From: Pseudeuparius sepicola
Lineage: Eukaryota > Arthropoda > Insecta > Coleoptera > Anthribidae
Assembly: GCA_963920635.1 (NCBI GenBank)
Contig: OY987306.1
Location: 13,410,001 to 13,474,000 of the forward strand
DNA: 64,000 nt
Direction of reading: 5' to 3'
The notes beneath the pieces are model-generated. The model worked only from the letters and a program-made list of their open reading frames with translations, made no database searches and was not told where the DNA came from. A program made the position numbers and the translations under genes. Position 1 is the first letter of the stretch; every line of letters begins with the position of its first letter. This document shows, in pieces, positions 1-9,600 of this stretch.

Positions 1-78
1 TCGTTTACTATAGAATTTATCTTGAGCAGTGGTTGGAATTGTTGGGCAGGAAAAAATCATGCTTGCAGAACCTTTATT

Positions 79-258
79 CGTTGACTGACGTATTAATAAG
101 ACTTCTCACGGCTATAGCTTCATATTCTGAAAAGTAGATGGCGCCTATGGTCAACAATGTATTTTGCATTGTATTTTGTCTCCGGGAAGCGCATGTTGAG
201 CCAGAGAACTGTCAAATATGACAGCCGTGAGCAGTCTTTATTAATACGTCAGTCAACG
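79..258. mobile_element. 180-bp MITE with 7-8 bp target duplication
   Basis: Short non-coding element. Its ends are a roughly 35-bp inverted repeat (79-114 against 222-258, outer bases CGTTGACTGACGTATTAATA). The direct repeat CTTTATT occurs at 72-78 and again at 259-265, exactly outside the inverted repeat. There is no transposase, so the superfamily is inferred only from the 7-8 bp duplication (hAT-like or Merlin-like). It lies in the Robo intron downstream of the CC1 exon. Confidence 0.75.
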
Positions 259-1090
259 CTTTATTCCTTCATCTTCGAAGAAGTTTAAAATGATTTCGCA
301 CGTACTGAACGTCTTTTTCACATTTCGTATACTGCTCGAGCTCAAAATGCGAGTCTCAATAAAAGTAAAGTTCAGAAATGTAGCGATTGAAAAAAAAATG
401 CAAACGACTCGGTGTAGAAGGTATCCACAGTCGCTCTCATACCCAACTTCAATGGGCAAGAGAAGAATCTATAGAAAACGTCAAAATAAGTATCGAAATT
501 CTAACGGTTTTCGTTAAGGCAAACATATTTTGTACAGTTTAGTCACACATTAAATGCTATAAATCAAATAAAATTCGGCCTATCTACTTCCACCAGTGTC
601 GGAGAGGCGGGGGTCAAAAATCATAATTTTAATAAAAAAATGATTGATAAAAGGTTACTTTGCCCACACTAAATTTCCTAATCCATTCTAAGAAAAAAAC
701 TATTCTAGATTTTCTTCCAAAAATGTACCGTTTGTTGAGATCTTTTTTGTACTTTGCACTTAATTAAAGAATAGCGCACGTAAAAGAGATACCTATACTT
801 ACCACACATCAAAGATTGTGCACGAAACCTTAGTTACCGATAATTTGTAGATAAAATAATATTAATTTAGGCTCAGACAGATAATAAATATAAATAATAT
901 ATATTATTATAAAAAATATAGATACCTAATATGAAGATATAACTTTTCTAAATTCGGTTATTTGGTCGTTACAAGTCGTGATAATTAGTATTTATTTGGA
1001 AAGATATAAAATGCGTGCACAGTAACTGAATTTTTGGCAAACTTAGGAAATTTATAGGTAATGTTAAGGTACTTAAGGATTATTACTTAC

Positions 1091-1382
1091 CAACTAGGGG
1101 GTGGCAAAATCATAGTTGTAGCATAAGGGGTTGGACTATCTAAAGGCTGTTTCTGGCAGTTGTAAAATGTGGATAAATTTTTTGTGTCTACTTCTGCGTA
1201 ATCTGCAGGCTGTGCTAACGGAACAGCAGAATCCTTGTCGCAATCAGTAGATTTCCAGCCCCTGTCTATCCATAAGCTTTCTTTGGCATTTAGTTGCGAC
1301 GCATTAACTACTGGCACATTTAAATGGCTTATCTGTTTATCTAGTGACTGTTTTTTCTTAACATACAACAAACCACCGGTTC
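1091..1382 (-). CDS. robo: Robo exon: juxtamembrane region with CC0 and CC1 motifs
   Basis: Internal coding exon of the Roundabout receptor, the leftmost one in the window. The acceptor is TTATTTTAG before 1382 and the donor GTAAGT at 1085-1090. It enters with two bases completing a split Gly codon and leaves after two bases of a codon. It encodes the end of the membrane anchor (GGLLYVKKKQ), then YAEVDTKNLSTFYN, which matches the CC0 tyrosine motif of Robo receptors, then PTPYATTMIL, the CC1 motif. In the family these cytoplasmic tyrosine motifs are Abl and Netrin-receptor interaction sites. The downstream CC2/CC3 region, if this paralogue has one, lies past the left edge, so the motifs seen do not separate the insect paralogues. 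Confidence 0.95.
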
Positions 1383-1651
1383 CTAAAATAATAAAAAAAA
1401 ATGGTCAGCAAAATTTTTAACTACAAAAATTAAATTTTAGGGGAAATCAATTATTAAAGTTTATTTTTAAAGTAAAATTCTTGGTAACACAAGTTTAATT
1501 TTCTATCCCCCCTTTCCAGAAAATACCCTGCCACAAACCACTATTATTACTAATTTTACTACTAAATCTGTCACAAAAGTTGCCCCACTATTTTTAAATG
1601 TCACGTTACGTCACTGCGTGTTTGATAGTTTTTAATGCTTATAAACTTCAC

Positions 1652-1931
1652 CGCGGCCAACGAAAAATACCGGCCGTGGCGCGGCGCGAACTCACGTGAC
1701 TCTATTAGTTCTCATTTAGGTTAGGTTAGGCATTTTGTTGTTAATATTTTTTAGAACTGAGTGCCTAAATTTATCCAAATAAAATAATAAAATATTTACA
1801 ATAATTCCAATGTATTCCATTTTTCCTACACTACTTTACAAGTGAAGCAATGGTAAAAGTATGCGATGCAAGAACTCCTAGAGTCACGTGAGTTCGCGCC
1901 GCGCCACGGCCTGTATTTTTCGTTGGCCGCG
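1652..1931. mobile_element. 280-bp Mutator-type MITE
   Basis: The ends are near-perfect inverted repeats of about 50 bp (1652-1702 against 1881-1931), starting CGCGGCCAACGAAAAATAC and including CACGTGA. The 9-bp direct repeat AAACTTCAC sits immediately outside both ends (1643-1651 and 1932-1940). A 9-bp duplication with long TIRs is the usual signature of Mutator-like elements. It has no ORF. Confidence 0.85.
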
Positions 1932-1940
1932 AAACTTCAC

Positions 1941-2960
1941 AAATGATGGAACTGGAATTGTTGAAATTAGTTCTTACTGTTTTGTTTCATTGTGAAACCT
2001 AACCTAAAAACCTGGGATAACTTCTAGAGCATACAGAACTTCAAAAAATTAAAATAACATTCTTCCTGCCCATGCTTCTTAGTTACAGGGCGCCCAAGTT
2101 TACTTTTTAATATTGAATATTGACTGATCGGTACTGCACTGATCCAAAAATTATGTTTTGTTGGCAGTTTTCGGGCGGGTTTCCGTGCTCTAATGAAAAC
2201 CAGTTTAATACATTATTACACTCACTGATGCTGCTCGGGGAGCTCGTTCTAGTGGTGGTGCAAAAGCATATAAAATGGTGGTATTTCGGGAGGGGGGGGT
2301 TGAACCCCCAAAACCCCCCCCTCAGATACGGCCCTGGTCCCGGCTTAGCCCGGCTGGCGGGCATGTAGCGCCCCACCGGGAAATCTCCCGGTAGCCTGCC
2401 GGTGCCCATCCGTCCCTGGATCACCCTGTACATTCCACATGAGTGGAACGTCCATTCGCCCCCGAATGATTAGCACTCGGCCTACGTCATCATGCTCAAC
2501 CCTCGTCTTCGTACGATATAGACATCATATCCACTTTCGTTACGAGCTACAAGCTACTATTTCCGTGATGTATCAATTTTATTTACGTCGATTTCTAAAT
2601 CTCGTTATTTTAACATTACTTTAAACTAATCAATTGTCTGCTCTTATCTCCGGAGACCCACCTCCCATAATGCATTATTCAGGAGAATCTTCATTTCTGT
2701 TTATTTTTTGTTGTATTTCTTTTATTAAAACCACTTTTCCCGTGTGAGGCGTAGCCGAGCACAGGAAGCCGTCCTAGCACGAGAAAAGCCTTTCTACATG
2801 AGTAATGAACGACACTTCTCCGAAAACAACTAGTGTATAAAGAAGTGAGTGTTTAACAATTTTATTTATTAACCCAGTAACATAGAAACTACAGTAGGTA
2901 TCTTCAATTTAAACTATAGAACCATTAAAATTTATATTAAATAAAGACAATGAAAGTATA
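1941..2960. other. Intron, no gene seen
   Basis: No supported coding region. A GC- and G/C-homopolymer-rich stretch at about 2280-2345, ending in GGCCCTG, looks like one end of a hAT element, but I could not find a matching second end with a target duplication. The 108-residue minus frame at 2107-2433 has no family resemblance and is not called. Confidence 0.5.
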
Positions 2961-2961
2961 A

Positions 2962-2997
2962 CCACAGACCTATATAGCTTAGCATATAGGTCTGTGG
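2962..2997. repeat. 36-bp near-perfect palindrome, TATAA on both sides
   Basis: Arms 2962-2975 and 2984-2997 are perfect reverse complements (CCACAGACCTATAT) around an 8-base loop. TATAA lies directly outside both ends (2957-2961 and 2998-3002), as a small insertion with a 5-bp target duplication would leave. It resembles the other micro-palindromes in this window. Confidence 0.6.
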
Positions 2998-3344
2998 TAT
3001 AACTCAAATTTCCACATTGGGTGATATTAATAAAAATAAGCAAATCGTTACAAGCAAATCCTTATAAGTAGGTAGGTACCTAGAAGGTTTTACTGATAAG
3101 TAAAAGGTTCTCGTAAAAGCAAATCCTTATTTCTGTTTAATAACAAAATACTGATACTTGAAGGATTTGTTTTTGGGGAGCTGAGAAAGGCACATAAAAA
3201 AACTACAATTGGCTTTAAATAAAAATGATATAAAACTGTTTTAAGCACGTTTTAACCTATAATGTATAAAAAGCCGATACTTACGAATTTATTTTCATTT
3301 CTTTAAAATAATTTGTTCGGAAATAGTTCAGTCGAAAAATTAAA

Positions 3345-4039
3345 ATATCGTCAAGCGGTGAAGAAGAAACCGTAAATGAAGATTCAGAATTACTATTTAT
3401 AGTAAATTATATCGAAACCCATACAGTGCTTTTAAACAAAAGCCAAGTTCCAGCTATATAGTGTAAAAATGACCAGGCATTGAAACATTTATGTAGTGAA
3501 ATTCGTCAAAAATTGGGAACTCTAACTGAATGTAAGCAGATTTAAAAAAATTATTAACTTAAAAGCATGCATTAAAAAGAAAACCGATCTGAAGCGAAAT
3601 GGAAACAGACCATGTAAATTCAGTATAGCAGAAAAAATTATCTTTGAAATAATGCAGGGGGAAGCCAAAGACAATCCCGTGTTTATCAGAGTGCCAGAGT
3701 GTGTAGTTGCTGGAACAGAAATTAACAGTACTGAAGGTGCACCCTTACACGATAAGAGTACAGCAACAGATAAACAGCCATCTATTATAAAACCATGTCC
3801 TCGTCTGGCTATACAACAGTTACCATCCCCCTCTGGACTCAAGAGAGAGCAATATGATAAATGGATGCTCATGAGACACTTAAAACTAGAAAACTGACCA
3901 CATCCCAACTACAACAGCGATTAGTATTGTTAGAAGAACTGCGACTGAAGAAAGCAAAACTTCGCAAATATTTAGAGGACGACAAAAGCAACCAAAATAG
4001 CATTTCGTATGATAATGAACAATGCTATGCGAATTTGTA
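3345..4039 (+). pseudogene. Harbinger Myb/SANT-like DNA-binding protein, broken
   Basis: Second gene of the Harbinger element. The N-terminal part reads FIVNYIETHTVLLNKSQVP, typical of the Myb/SANT-like trihelix proteins these transposons encode to help the nuclease bind DNA. A stop follows shortly after (near 3460) and the body resumes downstream (3522-3896). After another frame change it ends with a Lys/Leu-rich helix (LEELRLKKAKLRKYLEDDK) and a stop at 4037-4039. The expected start codon appears changed to ATA near 3345. The several frame breaks mean no functional product. It faces the nuclease gene tail to tail. Confidence 0.65.
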
Positions 4040-4126
4040 ATATGTATTCATTACATAAGTAAAATTTAGAAAACAATTAATTATTATTGATTTTGGAAAT
4101 AAATTACTTCTGATAACTGCCTCCTT

Positions 4127-5137
4127 TTATTTTGCCCTTCGGCTGTCATCATTTTCTTCATTGTTTGGAAAATCATCTTCTTCATAGTCAATTTCTTCTC
4201 CTAATACTGCATTATCATTTAAATGTTTAGAAACGTTATGCAAAATAAAACAAGCTACTGTAACAACTGTACGTATGGATGCAAGAGATAATCTGACAGT
4301 TCCTTGTAATATCGGGAAACGCTGCTTCAGTTGCCCAAAACACCTTTCTATTATAACCCTATCACGTTTAAGAAGATTATTGTAGGCTACTTCTTGAGTT
4401 ACTGGATTTTGATATGGTGTCATGAGACATCTTTCTATCGCATAACCCTCGTCTGCTAGAAGTACTGCATTAGGAAATGTTCTCATTGCATGACATATTG
4501 AGCTATTCTTCCAAATTATACCATCGTGTACTGATCCAGGTCACTCAGCACTCACGCTAGTAAAAATTCCATCTGCATCGCAAGTTGCTTGAACATTAAT
4601 ACTTGTAAATTGTTTTCTACAAATGTTCTCGTCTCCATGGTTATTGCGATTAACTCTTTTAATGCGTATATGTGTGCAGTCGAGAGTTCCAACTGCCGTT
4701 GGAAATTGAAATTTTTGTAACCATTTTGTTTTGCAGAATTCACCTCTTCAATATTTGAACCTTGTCAACCTTGTCAACCTTTTCCACAATTTTTTTCGCA
4801 ACGTAGTTAATCACATTAGACACTGTGGGTTGGCTAATTCCTATATCCTCAGCAACTCCAATTTGAACGTCTGCGATAATAATAAAATAACATTAGTTTT
4901 AAATCTACTGACGATATATTAAACATATACCCGGATCAGCCACATATCTAAGAAAACTTTCATTTTCGTATTAGCATCCAATGCACCACCACGCGTTTCT
5001 TCGGTCTCCGGAAGAAAATGCCGGGAAAGCCAAAGCACATTTTCGGGTGTAAAACGGAACAGGCCGATGAAATTCGGATCTGTTGGATCAGAACGCCTTG
5101 GTTTATAGTTTTTATCCTTTTGGACAGGGTGGAACAT
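4127..5137 (-). pseudogene. Harbinger (HARBI1-like) DDE transposase, broken
   Basis: Nuclease of the Harbinger element, read 5137 to 4127 with several frame changes. Recognisable pieces in order: FRFTPENVLWLSRHFLPETE and EETRGGALDANTKMKVFL (N-terminal part); VAEDIGISQPTVSNVI (helix-turn-helix, about 4800-4850); GTLDCTHIRI with the first catalytic Asp (about 4680); the second Asp block ending PGSVHDGIIW (about 4520-4550); and LLADEGYAIERCLMTPYQNP with ERCFGQLKQRFP near the C terminus. The codon for the conserved Trp just before PGSVHD is TGA. The 119-residue C-terminal frame (4127-4486) is intact. Confidence 0.85.
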
Positions 5138-5229
5138 ACTTCTAACAATCTCTTACTAATAAGAAAGTAAAGCCGCAGACTTATATTTTCATAAGGATTT
5201 GCAAGTTTTTTTAAGCAATTAATATAGAC

Positions 5230-5255
5230 TAGAGTTCCTGGATCCAGGAACCCTA
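5230..5255. repeat. 26-bp palindrome with 8-bp direct repeats
   Basis: Inside the right part of the Harbinger element lies a 26-bp inverted repeat (one mismatch) around the perfect 18-bp core GTTCCTGGATCCAGGAAC (5234-5251). ATATAGAC is present immediately on both sides (5222-5229 and 5256-5263), so it looks like a micro-insertion with an 8-bp target duplication. Confidence 0.65.
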
Positions 5256-5482
5256 ATATAGACAATAGCAAATACTTATGCTGACGTTGGATAAGCAAAG
5301 CCTTTTCTGCAAGCTTATGCTTTTATTAATACATATAAAATCAGCAGTAAAAGCAAATGCTTATTTTTATTAATATGACCCAAAATGTCCTTGTCTACAA
5401 CTTCAAACAATGAGGATCTGATATATCCGCACACTTGGGATTTTTATTATCGTGCTCACATGACTTGACATGCTGACATAGT

Positions 5483-5506
5483 TCCGATCAAATATATTTG
5501 ATCGGA
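5483..5506. repeat. 24-bp perfect palindrome
   Basis: Centre GATCAAATATATTTGATC, perfect over 24 bases with no loop. No flanking direct repeat. Could be a regulatory dyad or chance in AT-rich DNA. Confidence 0.5.
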
Positions 5507-6361
5507 GGGTATTACCGTGACTTGTTCCATAGATTAGAGGAGGCAAGGTCGTAAGCATTGTTGAAACTATCCGCCAAAAATTCCTGACACCAACTTTCCA
5601 ACTTTAATTTTGCAACGAAAACAAAACAAAGCAGATAAATTTTAATTTCCTAAAATTCGTAGGACTTGATGGTTGATAGCCTAGGAATTGTAAGGTACTT
5701 GTATACAATTTTATGCCATATATTTCGTTTGCCTCGCGGAAATTTCAACAATTATTTTGTTAGTCTATATGTCAAGATATATATATGTTATATCATGATA
5801 TATGTCAGGCATGTCGATATGTCTTTGTTTTAATTTAATTAGCGTATTTTTTAATGAGTAATCTTAAGATACAGGTATTAATTCCCAAATTGTCTATTGG
5901 TTACTGTATCACTTTTAATTCAAATTAAACCCTGCGTTTGTAAAAGGATGTTAAGAGACGTGCGCATCCTATGCTCTAATTGGCCTGGATTTGTGACAAT
6001 ATATTATGTATACTTAGACATTTTTATGTAGAACCGCATAAAACGGCACGTCCGTTTTTTGACTTATTTCTGTAACCAGACTGTATCAGAAGTAGTTACT
6101 TCGAGAAGACCTGCGAACCAGTAACCCGTTCCTCTATAAGCTTACCAGGTGTTCACTTTCCGTTTGACATTGGGAGCATCTTAGTTTCATTTATTATTTG
6201 TACATAGCTTATCATGTTGAAAAGCTGCTCGCGATCACGTGATATGCCTGAAAATTTGGTGTCCGGATATTGCCTATCACTAGTTACAGTTATAGATACC
6301 TACCAATTATTTTGCTGAAAATATTTTAGATTTAATTTTTTTATGGTTAATAGGAACTTAC
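5507..6361. other. Robo intron between transmembrane exon and CC0/CC1 exon
   Basis: AT-rich sequence with no ORF that resembles a protein family. A run of TATATAT/ATATATG simple sequence is at 5760-5815. Nothing else supported. Confidence 0.5.
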
Positions 6362-6649
6362 CGGCTAATAGCACCAAGACGATGACCGCGAGCAATACGA
6401 CAAACCATGTTTGTCGAACTAGCGGAACGAACGGGCCGAGAGTCCGAGGGCTCTGCGCACGAGAACTCGCTGACAAAGGTACAGTCCCCGAATACGGGCC
6501 TACACCAATGGATGTCATAGCGGCAACGCGTGCGCTATATATACTGCCAGCAGTCAAGTTGCTAACCAGAATCGACGTTGTTGTAGCATTCATGGTTAGT
6601 GTGCGAACAGTGGTACCTTTAATTTGGATTTTGTAGCCAATAACGACAC
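6362..6649 (-). CDS. robo: Robo exon: end of FN3-3 and transmembrane helix
   Basis: Internal exon with acceptor ATATTTTAG before 6649 and donor GTAAGT at 6356-6361; phase 1 in, phase 1 out. It begins by finishing the split Gly codon (NG / VVIGYKIQIKG), gives the C-terminal strands of the third fibronectin type III domain (VSNLTAGSIYSARVAAM), a Ser-rich membrane-proximal stretch, then FVPLVRQTWFVVLLAVIVLV, the Robo-type single-pass membrane helix with the conserved VRQ.WF lead-in. The charged stop-transfer residues come from the next exon. This places the receptor as type I with its tail encoded to the left. Confidence 0.96.
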
Positions 6650-6752
6650 CTAAAATATTCATTCGAGATTATTAAAATACTGAATATAATTGGTGTAATA
6701 CATTTTGTCATAGCACATTCATATTAATTCGATCAATTATTATATACCTACA

Positions 6753-7192
6753 CAGGATTGTCCATAATTTACTACAGTCCTTAAGGAGATATTATAATCA
6801 TAAAATTCTATAGATCCACTGATCTTTAGATAGAGGCCTTTAAAGGAGCCCTACATTTTAGTTTTTAGGCTATAATTATTGCATGGTTTGGCCGATTTTG
6901 CTCAAATTTCGCATAACCAATAGAAATTTTTGTATACTTATAGAATTGCAAAATGCTTTTTGACAGCTAAAGGATGCCCTTAGCATTTCTTATGTATAAC
7001 TGAATTATAAATAAAAAACTTCAGTAAACTTGATTATTTTATTTACATTAGCGTTGTCTTGATAAAACTAGATTTTTGCCAAAAGTATAAAAAATGTATT
7101 CCTGTATCAAAATTATGGAGTTTTTCTACAAAACTTACATCTTTAAAGCTTTAGTTTTGAAATCAGTCAACATTAAGTTACGGAGAATCCTG
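6753..7192. mobile_element. MITE, Tc1/mariner-like ends
   Basis: CAGGATTGTCCATAATTTA at the left matches the reverse complement of the right end (CAGGATTCTCCGTAACTTA). The right end is followed by TA; the left TA appears mutated to CA. About 440 bp, no coding capacity. Confidence 0.5.
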
Positions 7193-7478
7193 TATGTACA
7201 AAGTGTTCCAGGATAAGTGAAAGAAGACATGTTAAGACAAAAAAATGAGTTGAAATTTGATCATTAGTGGTCTCGCCTCCCTTGATTTGAAAGTAATAAT
7301 TTGGGTAATATTTTTAGTTTCTAAAACCAGAGTAGGCCGTAGCACGAGGGAAAAAATCATTTTCTACATAGGTAAAGAGCCTCTTCTGTACAAGATACGG
7401 GAAAATTTCACCGATAAGTATTGATCAGAATAAAAAAAATTATGTACACAGGACTAATCGGCCTACTTTGATTTTTCA

Positions 7479-7556
7479 TATATGCCATACCTTGAATTTC
7501 CTAACAAAATTATGAAACTCCTTAATTTGGTTATGAAATTCAAAGTATGGCATATA
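7479..7556. repeat. Hairpin, 22-bp arms
   Basis: Arms 7479-7500 and 7535-7556 are reverse complements with one mismatch (TATATGCCATAC...TTGAATTTC) around a 34-base loop. No coding content. Confidence 0.6.
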
Positions 7557-8078
7557 CCTTTCTTGGTTGTTATTGTTGACATCATACCAAATATAAATTG
7601 AACTCCCGGAAGATGCGATTCTGAACACCAATCGTTATAAATAAATAATGAATACAAAGGAATTGGTGAGTTGAATTGGCCATTGATATGCCGTGTTTAT
7701 TGGAAGGATAATTAAAACTACCTAGAATATTGGAATATTCATATTAGCCAGAATCCAGATTTATAGTAATTAGGGTATACTTTGCTGGAAAATAGCTGCT
7801 GTTTAAAAACATAAACAAATACACCAAGTACTCACAGCAACTTTTTGGAAACATTTTTATCTACCGTCATATTTCAAATGAAAAATTCTTTGAAAATTGC
7901 TTTTTTTGCTTTCAAACCACTGCAATTTTAAAGCAAAAAATCAAAGTATCGTTATAAATCTGCATTATGGCTAGGCTGAATATTCCAAGCAAGTTTTGGT
8001 TCTAGGTATTTTTAACTTCCCTTGTGTTTGTATGTGCTTATTTGCGTTTTTGAGACACTTTGTAGCTTTTATCTAAAA

Positions 8079-8140
8079 TTGAAAATTAGTAATACTTTGC
8101 ACAGATGTGCAAAGTATATGAACTTCACTAATTTTCAACT
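8079..8140. repeat. Nested hairpin
   Basis: Perfect 11-bp arms ATACTTTGCAC at 8092-8102 and their complement at 8107-8117 with a 4-base loop. Around them, a second arm pair (TTGAAAATTAGT near 8079-8090, complement near 8127-8140) continues the pairing. Non-coding intron sequence. Confidence 0.5.
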
Positions 8141-8432
8141 TGATATCTGCACATGCAGCTTTGACTTTCTTTATCCAAAATGTTTAGACGTGACACGTAT
8201 TTTCGCAGAGAGTAAAAATTCTTATCCCAAAAAAATCGATAATAAAAAATTCATCCTATTGTAAATAAAGTCCATCCGGGGACACAGGTATACTGTATAT
8301 TCTTTTAGTAACGACATATTTATCCACTACAGGTTTATTACAACAAATTGTGAATATTTATTTATATTTCGATATTTAACTAAAATAGGAAACAACGAGT
8401 ATTTGGGTTATTCATATAAATATGTATATTAC

Positions 8433-8982
8433 CATTGCAGTGTTGAGGGGGCGGGGGCGACCACTTTATCCATCCGGCTGTATCATTGAACACACCAGCA
8501 GCCACACCTTCTGGAGATGCCGATGGAACGTCTTCTAAAGTTTGAGTTATTCTCGAGTTTGAAGGTTGTCCTTCCACCGATTTGTAGAATGGTGAAATAA
8601 AAAATTCATATTTTGTGAACTTTTTCAAGTTTGTTACAGTATACACATTCGTTTCAATATTGAGAACTGTGAGAATATTGTAGTTGTGGGATCCTCCAGA
8701 TAATTCTCTAAATCGTATGTAAAAACCTTCTACAAAGGCCATAGAAGTTAACATCCAAATTAACCGGATAGAACTTGAAGACTGGGGTCTTGCATCTTTT
8801 AATTCAATTAGTTTTGTACTTAAGGCAGTTCTAGCTGTGTCTAGTTCTGAAACTGGGAGAGTCCTTGAATTTGCTAATGTTTTGGCGACCGCTGATACTG
8901 GACTAGCAGGAGATAAACCATACGCATTTTCACTCCGGACTATAAAAACGTAGGAACTGTCAGGTTTCAGGTCTCGTACAGT
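8433..8982 (-). CDS. robo: Robo exon: end of FN3-1, FN3-2, start of FN3-3
   Basis: Largest Robo exon here (550 bp). Acceptor TTTGTTACAG before 8982, phase 0; donor GTAATA at 8427-8432, leaving one base of a Gly codon. It starts TVRDLKPDSSYVFIVRSENA, the F-G part of FN3-1, then encodes all of FN3-2 (LIELKDARPQSSSSIRLIWM to NSRITQTLEDVP) and the first strands of FN3-3 (GWIKWSPPPPQHCNG). The FN3 domains form the membrane-proximal stalk of the receptor. The spacing of Trp, Leu and Tyr core residues is normal and there are no stops or frame changes. Confidence 0.96.
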
Positions 8983-9600
8983 CTGTAACAAAAATTTTTA
9001 TTTTTCATCTGATTTTACCCAGGCTTTTTTCAAAGATAAGTGTCAAAAACTGTCTTCTAGTGAAAATTTTCAGGGCTTAATCTGAATTTTCAAGGCCTAC
9101 TACGAACTTTGCTCGTCAAAAATTACGAAAATATTTAGCGACTGACTATGTCACTGGATTCGAGACTAAAATGGGTTTGTACCTTTTGAGTAAAGAATCC
9201 CAGGAAGGAGTCAAAGCTCTATAATATGTATTATAAAATACGGAAGACGGAAATCGCCCTGAGTAGTAACCAAATTTTGACACAAGATTTTGGTATCTGA
9301 CACGGTGATAGGTTTCAGTATGTGGTATTTAGATACCTTCTCCGAGTTATTATGCTTAGCTGTGCGGCTTGTGGCACTTCTCTGACCGCCAAAACTAAAA
9401 TATTTGATGATAGTAATCCATCGGTAAGTAATTTTGTAATTGAAATTAACTTTTAAGTCCATGCACCAATGTGGCATAGGCGCTTGTGTAGGTACCTACT
9501 TGTTCATAATTGGAAATTTGAAATTAGAATTGCTGTATTCTTAAGGATTCCTAAACTTAAAGACATACACGTGCCTTATAATTTTTTGCCTGTATCGTAG

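Larger units (their letters stand above)
3019..5381. mobile_element. PIF/Harbinger DNA transposon, inactive
   Basis: A complete but dead element of about 2.36 kb. The terminal inverted repeats GGGTSATATTAATAAAAATA are at 3019-3042 and 5358-5381. Between them are the two divergently oriented genes expected for PIF/Harbinger: a Myb/SANT-like DNA-binding protein on the plus strand and a DDE nuclease on the minus strand, both broken. Copies of AAGCAAATCCTTAT recur just inside both ends (about 3050, 3117, 5195, 5350), plausible transposase-binding sites. The canonical 3-bp TWA duplication is not evident at either end. Confidence 0.85.

Noticed and set aside
2280..2345. hAT-type end with long G/C runs
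   Set aside because: A partner CAGGGC at 2086 exists but flanking 8-mers do not match, so element limits cannot be claimed.
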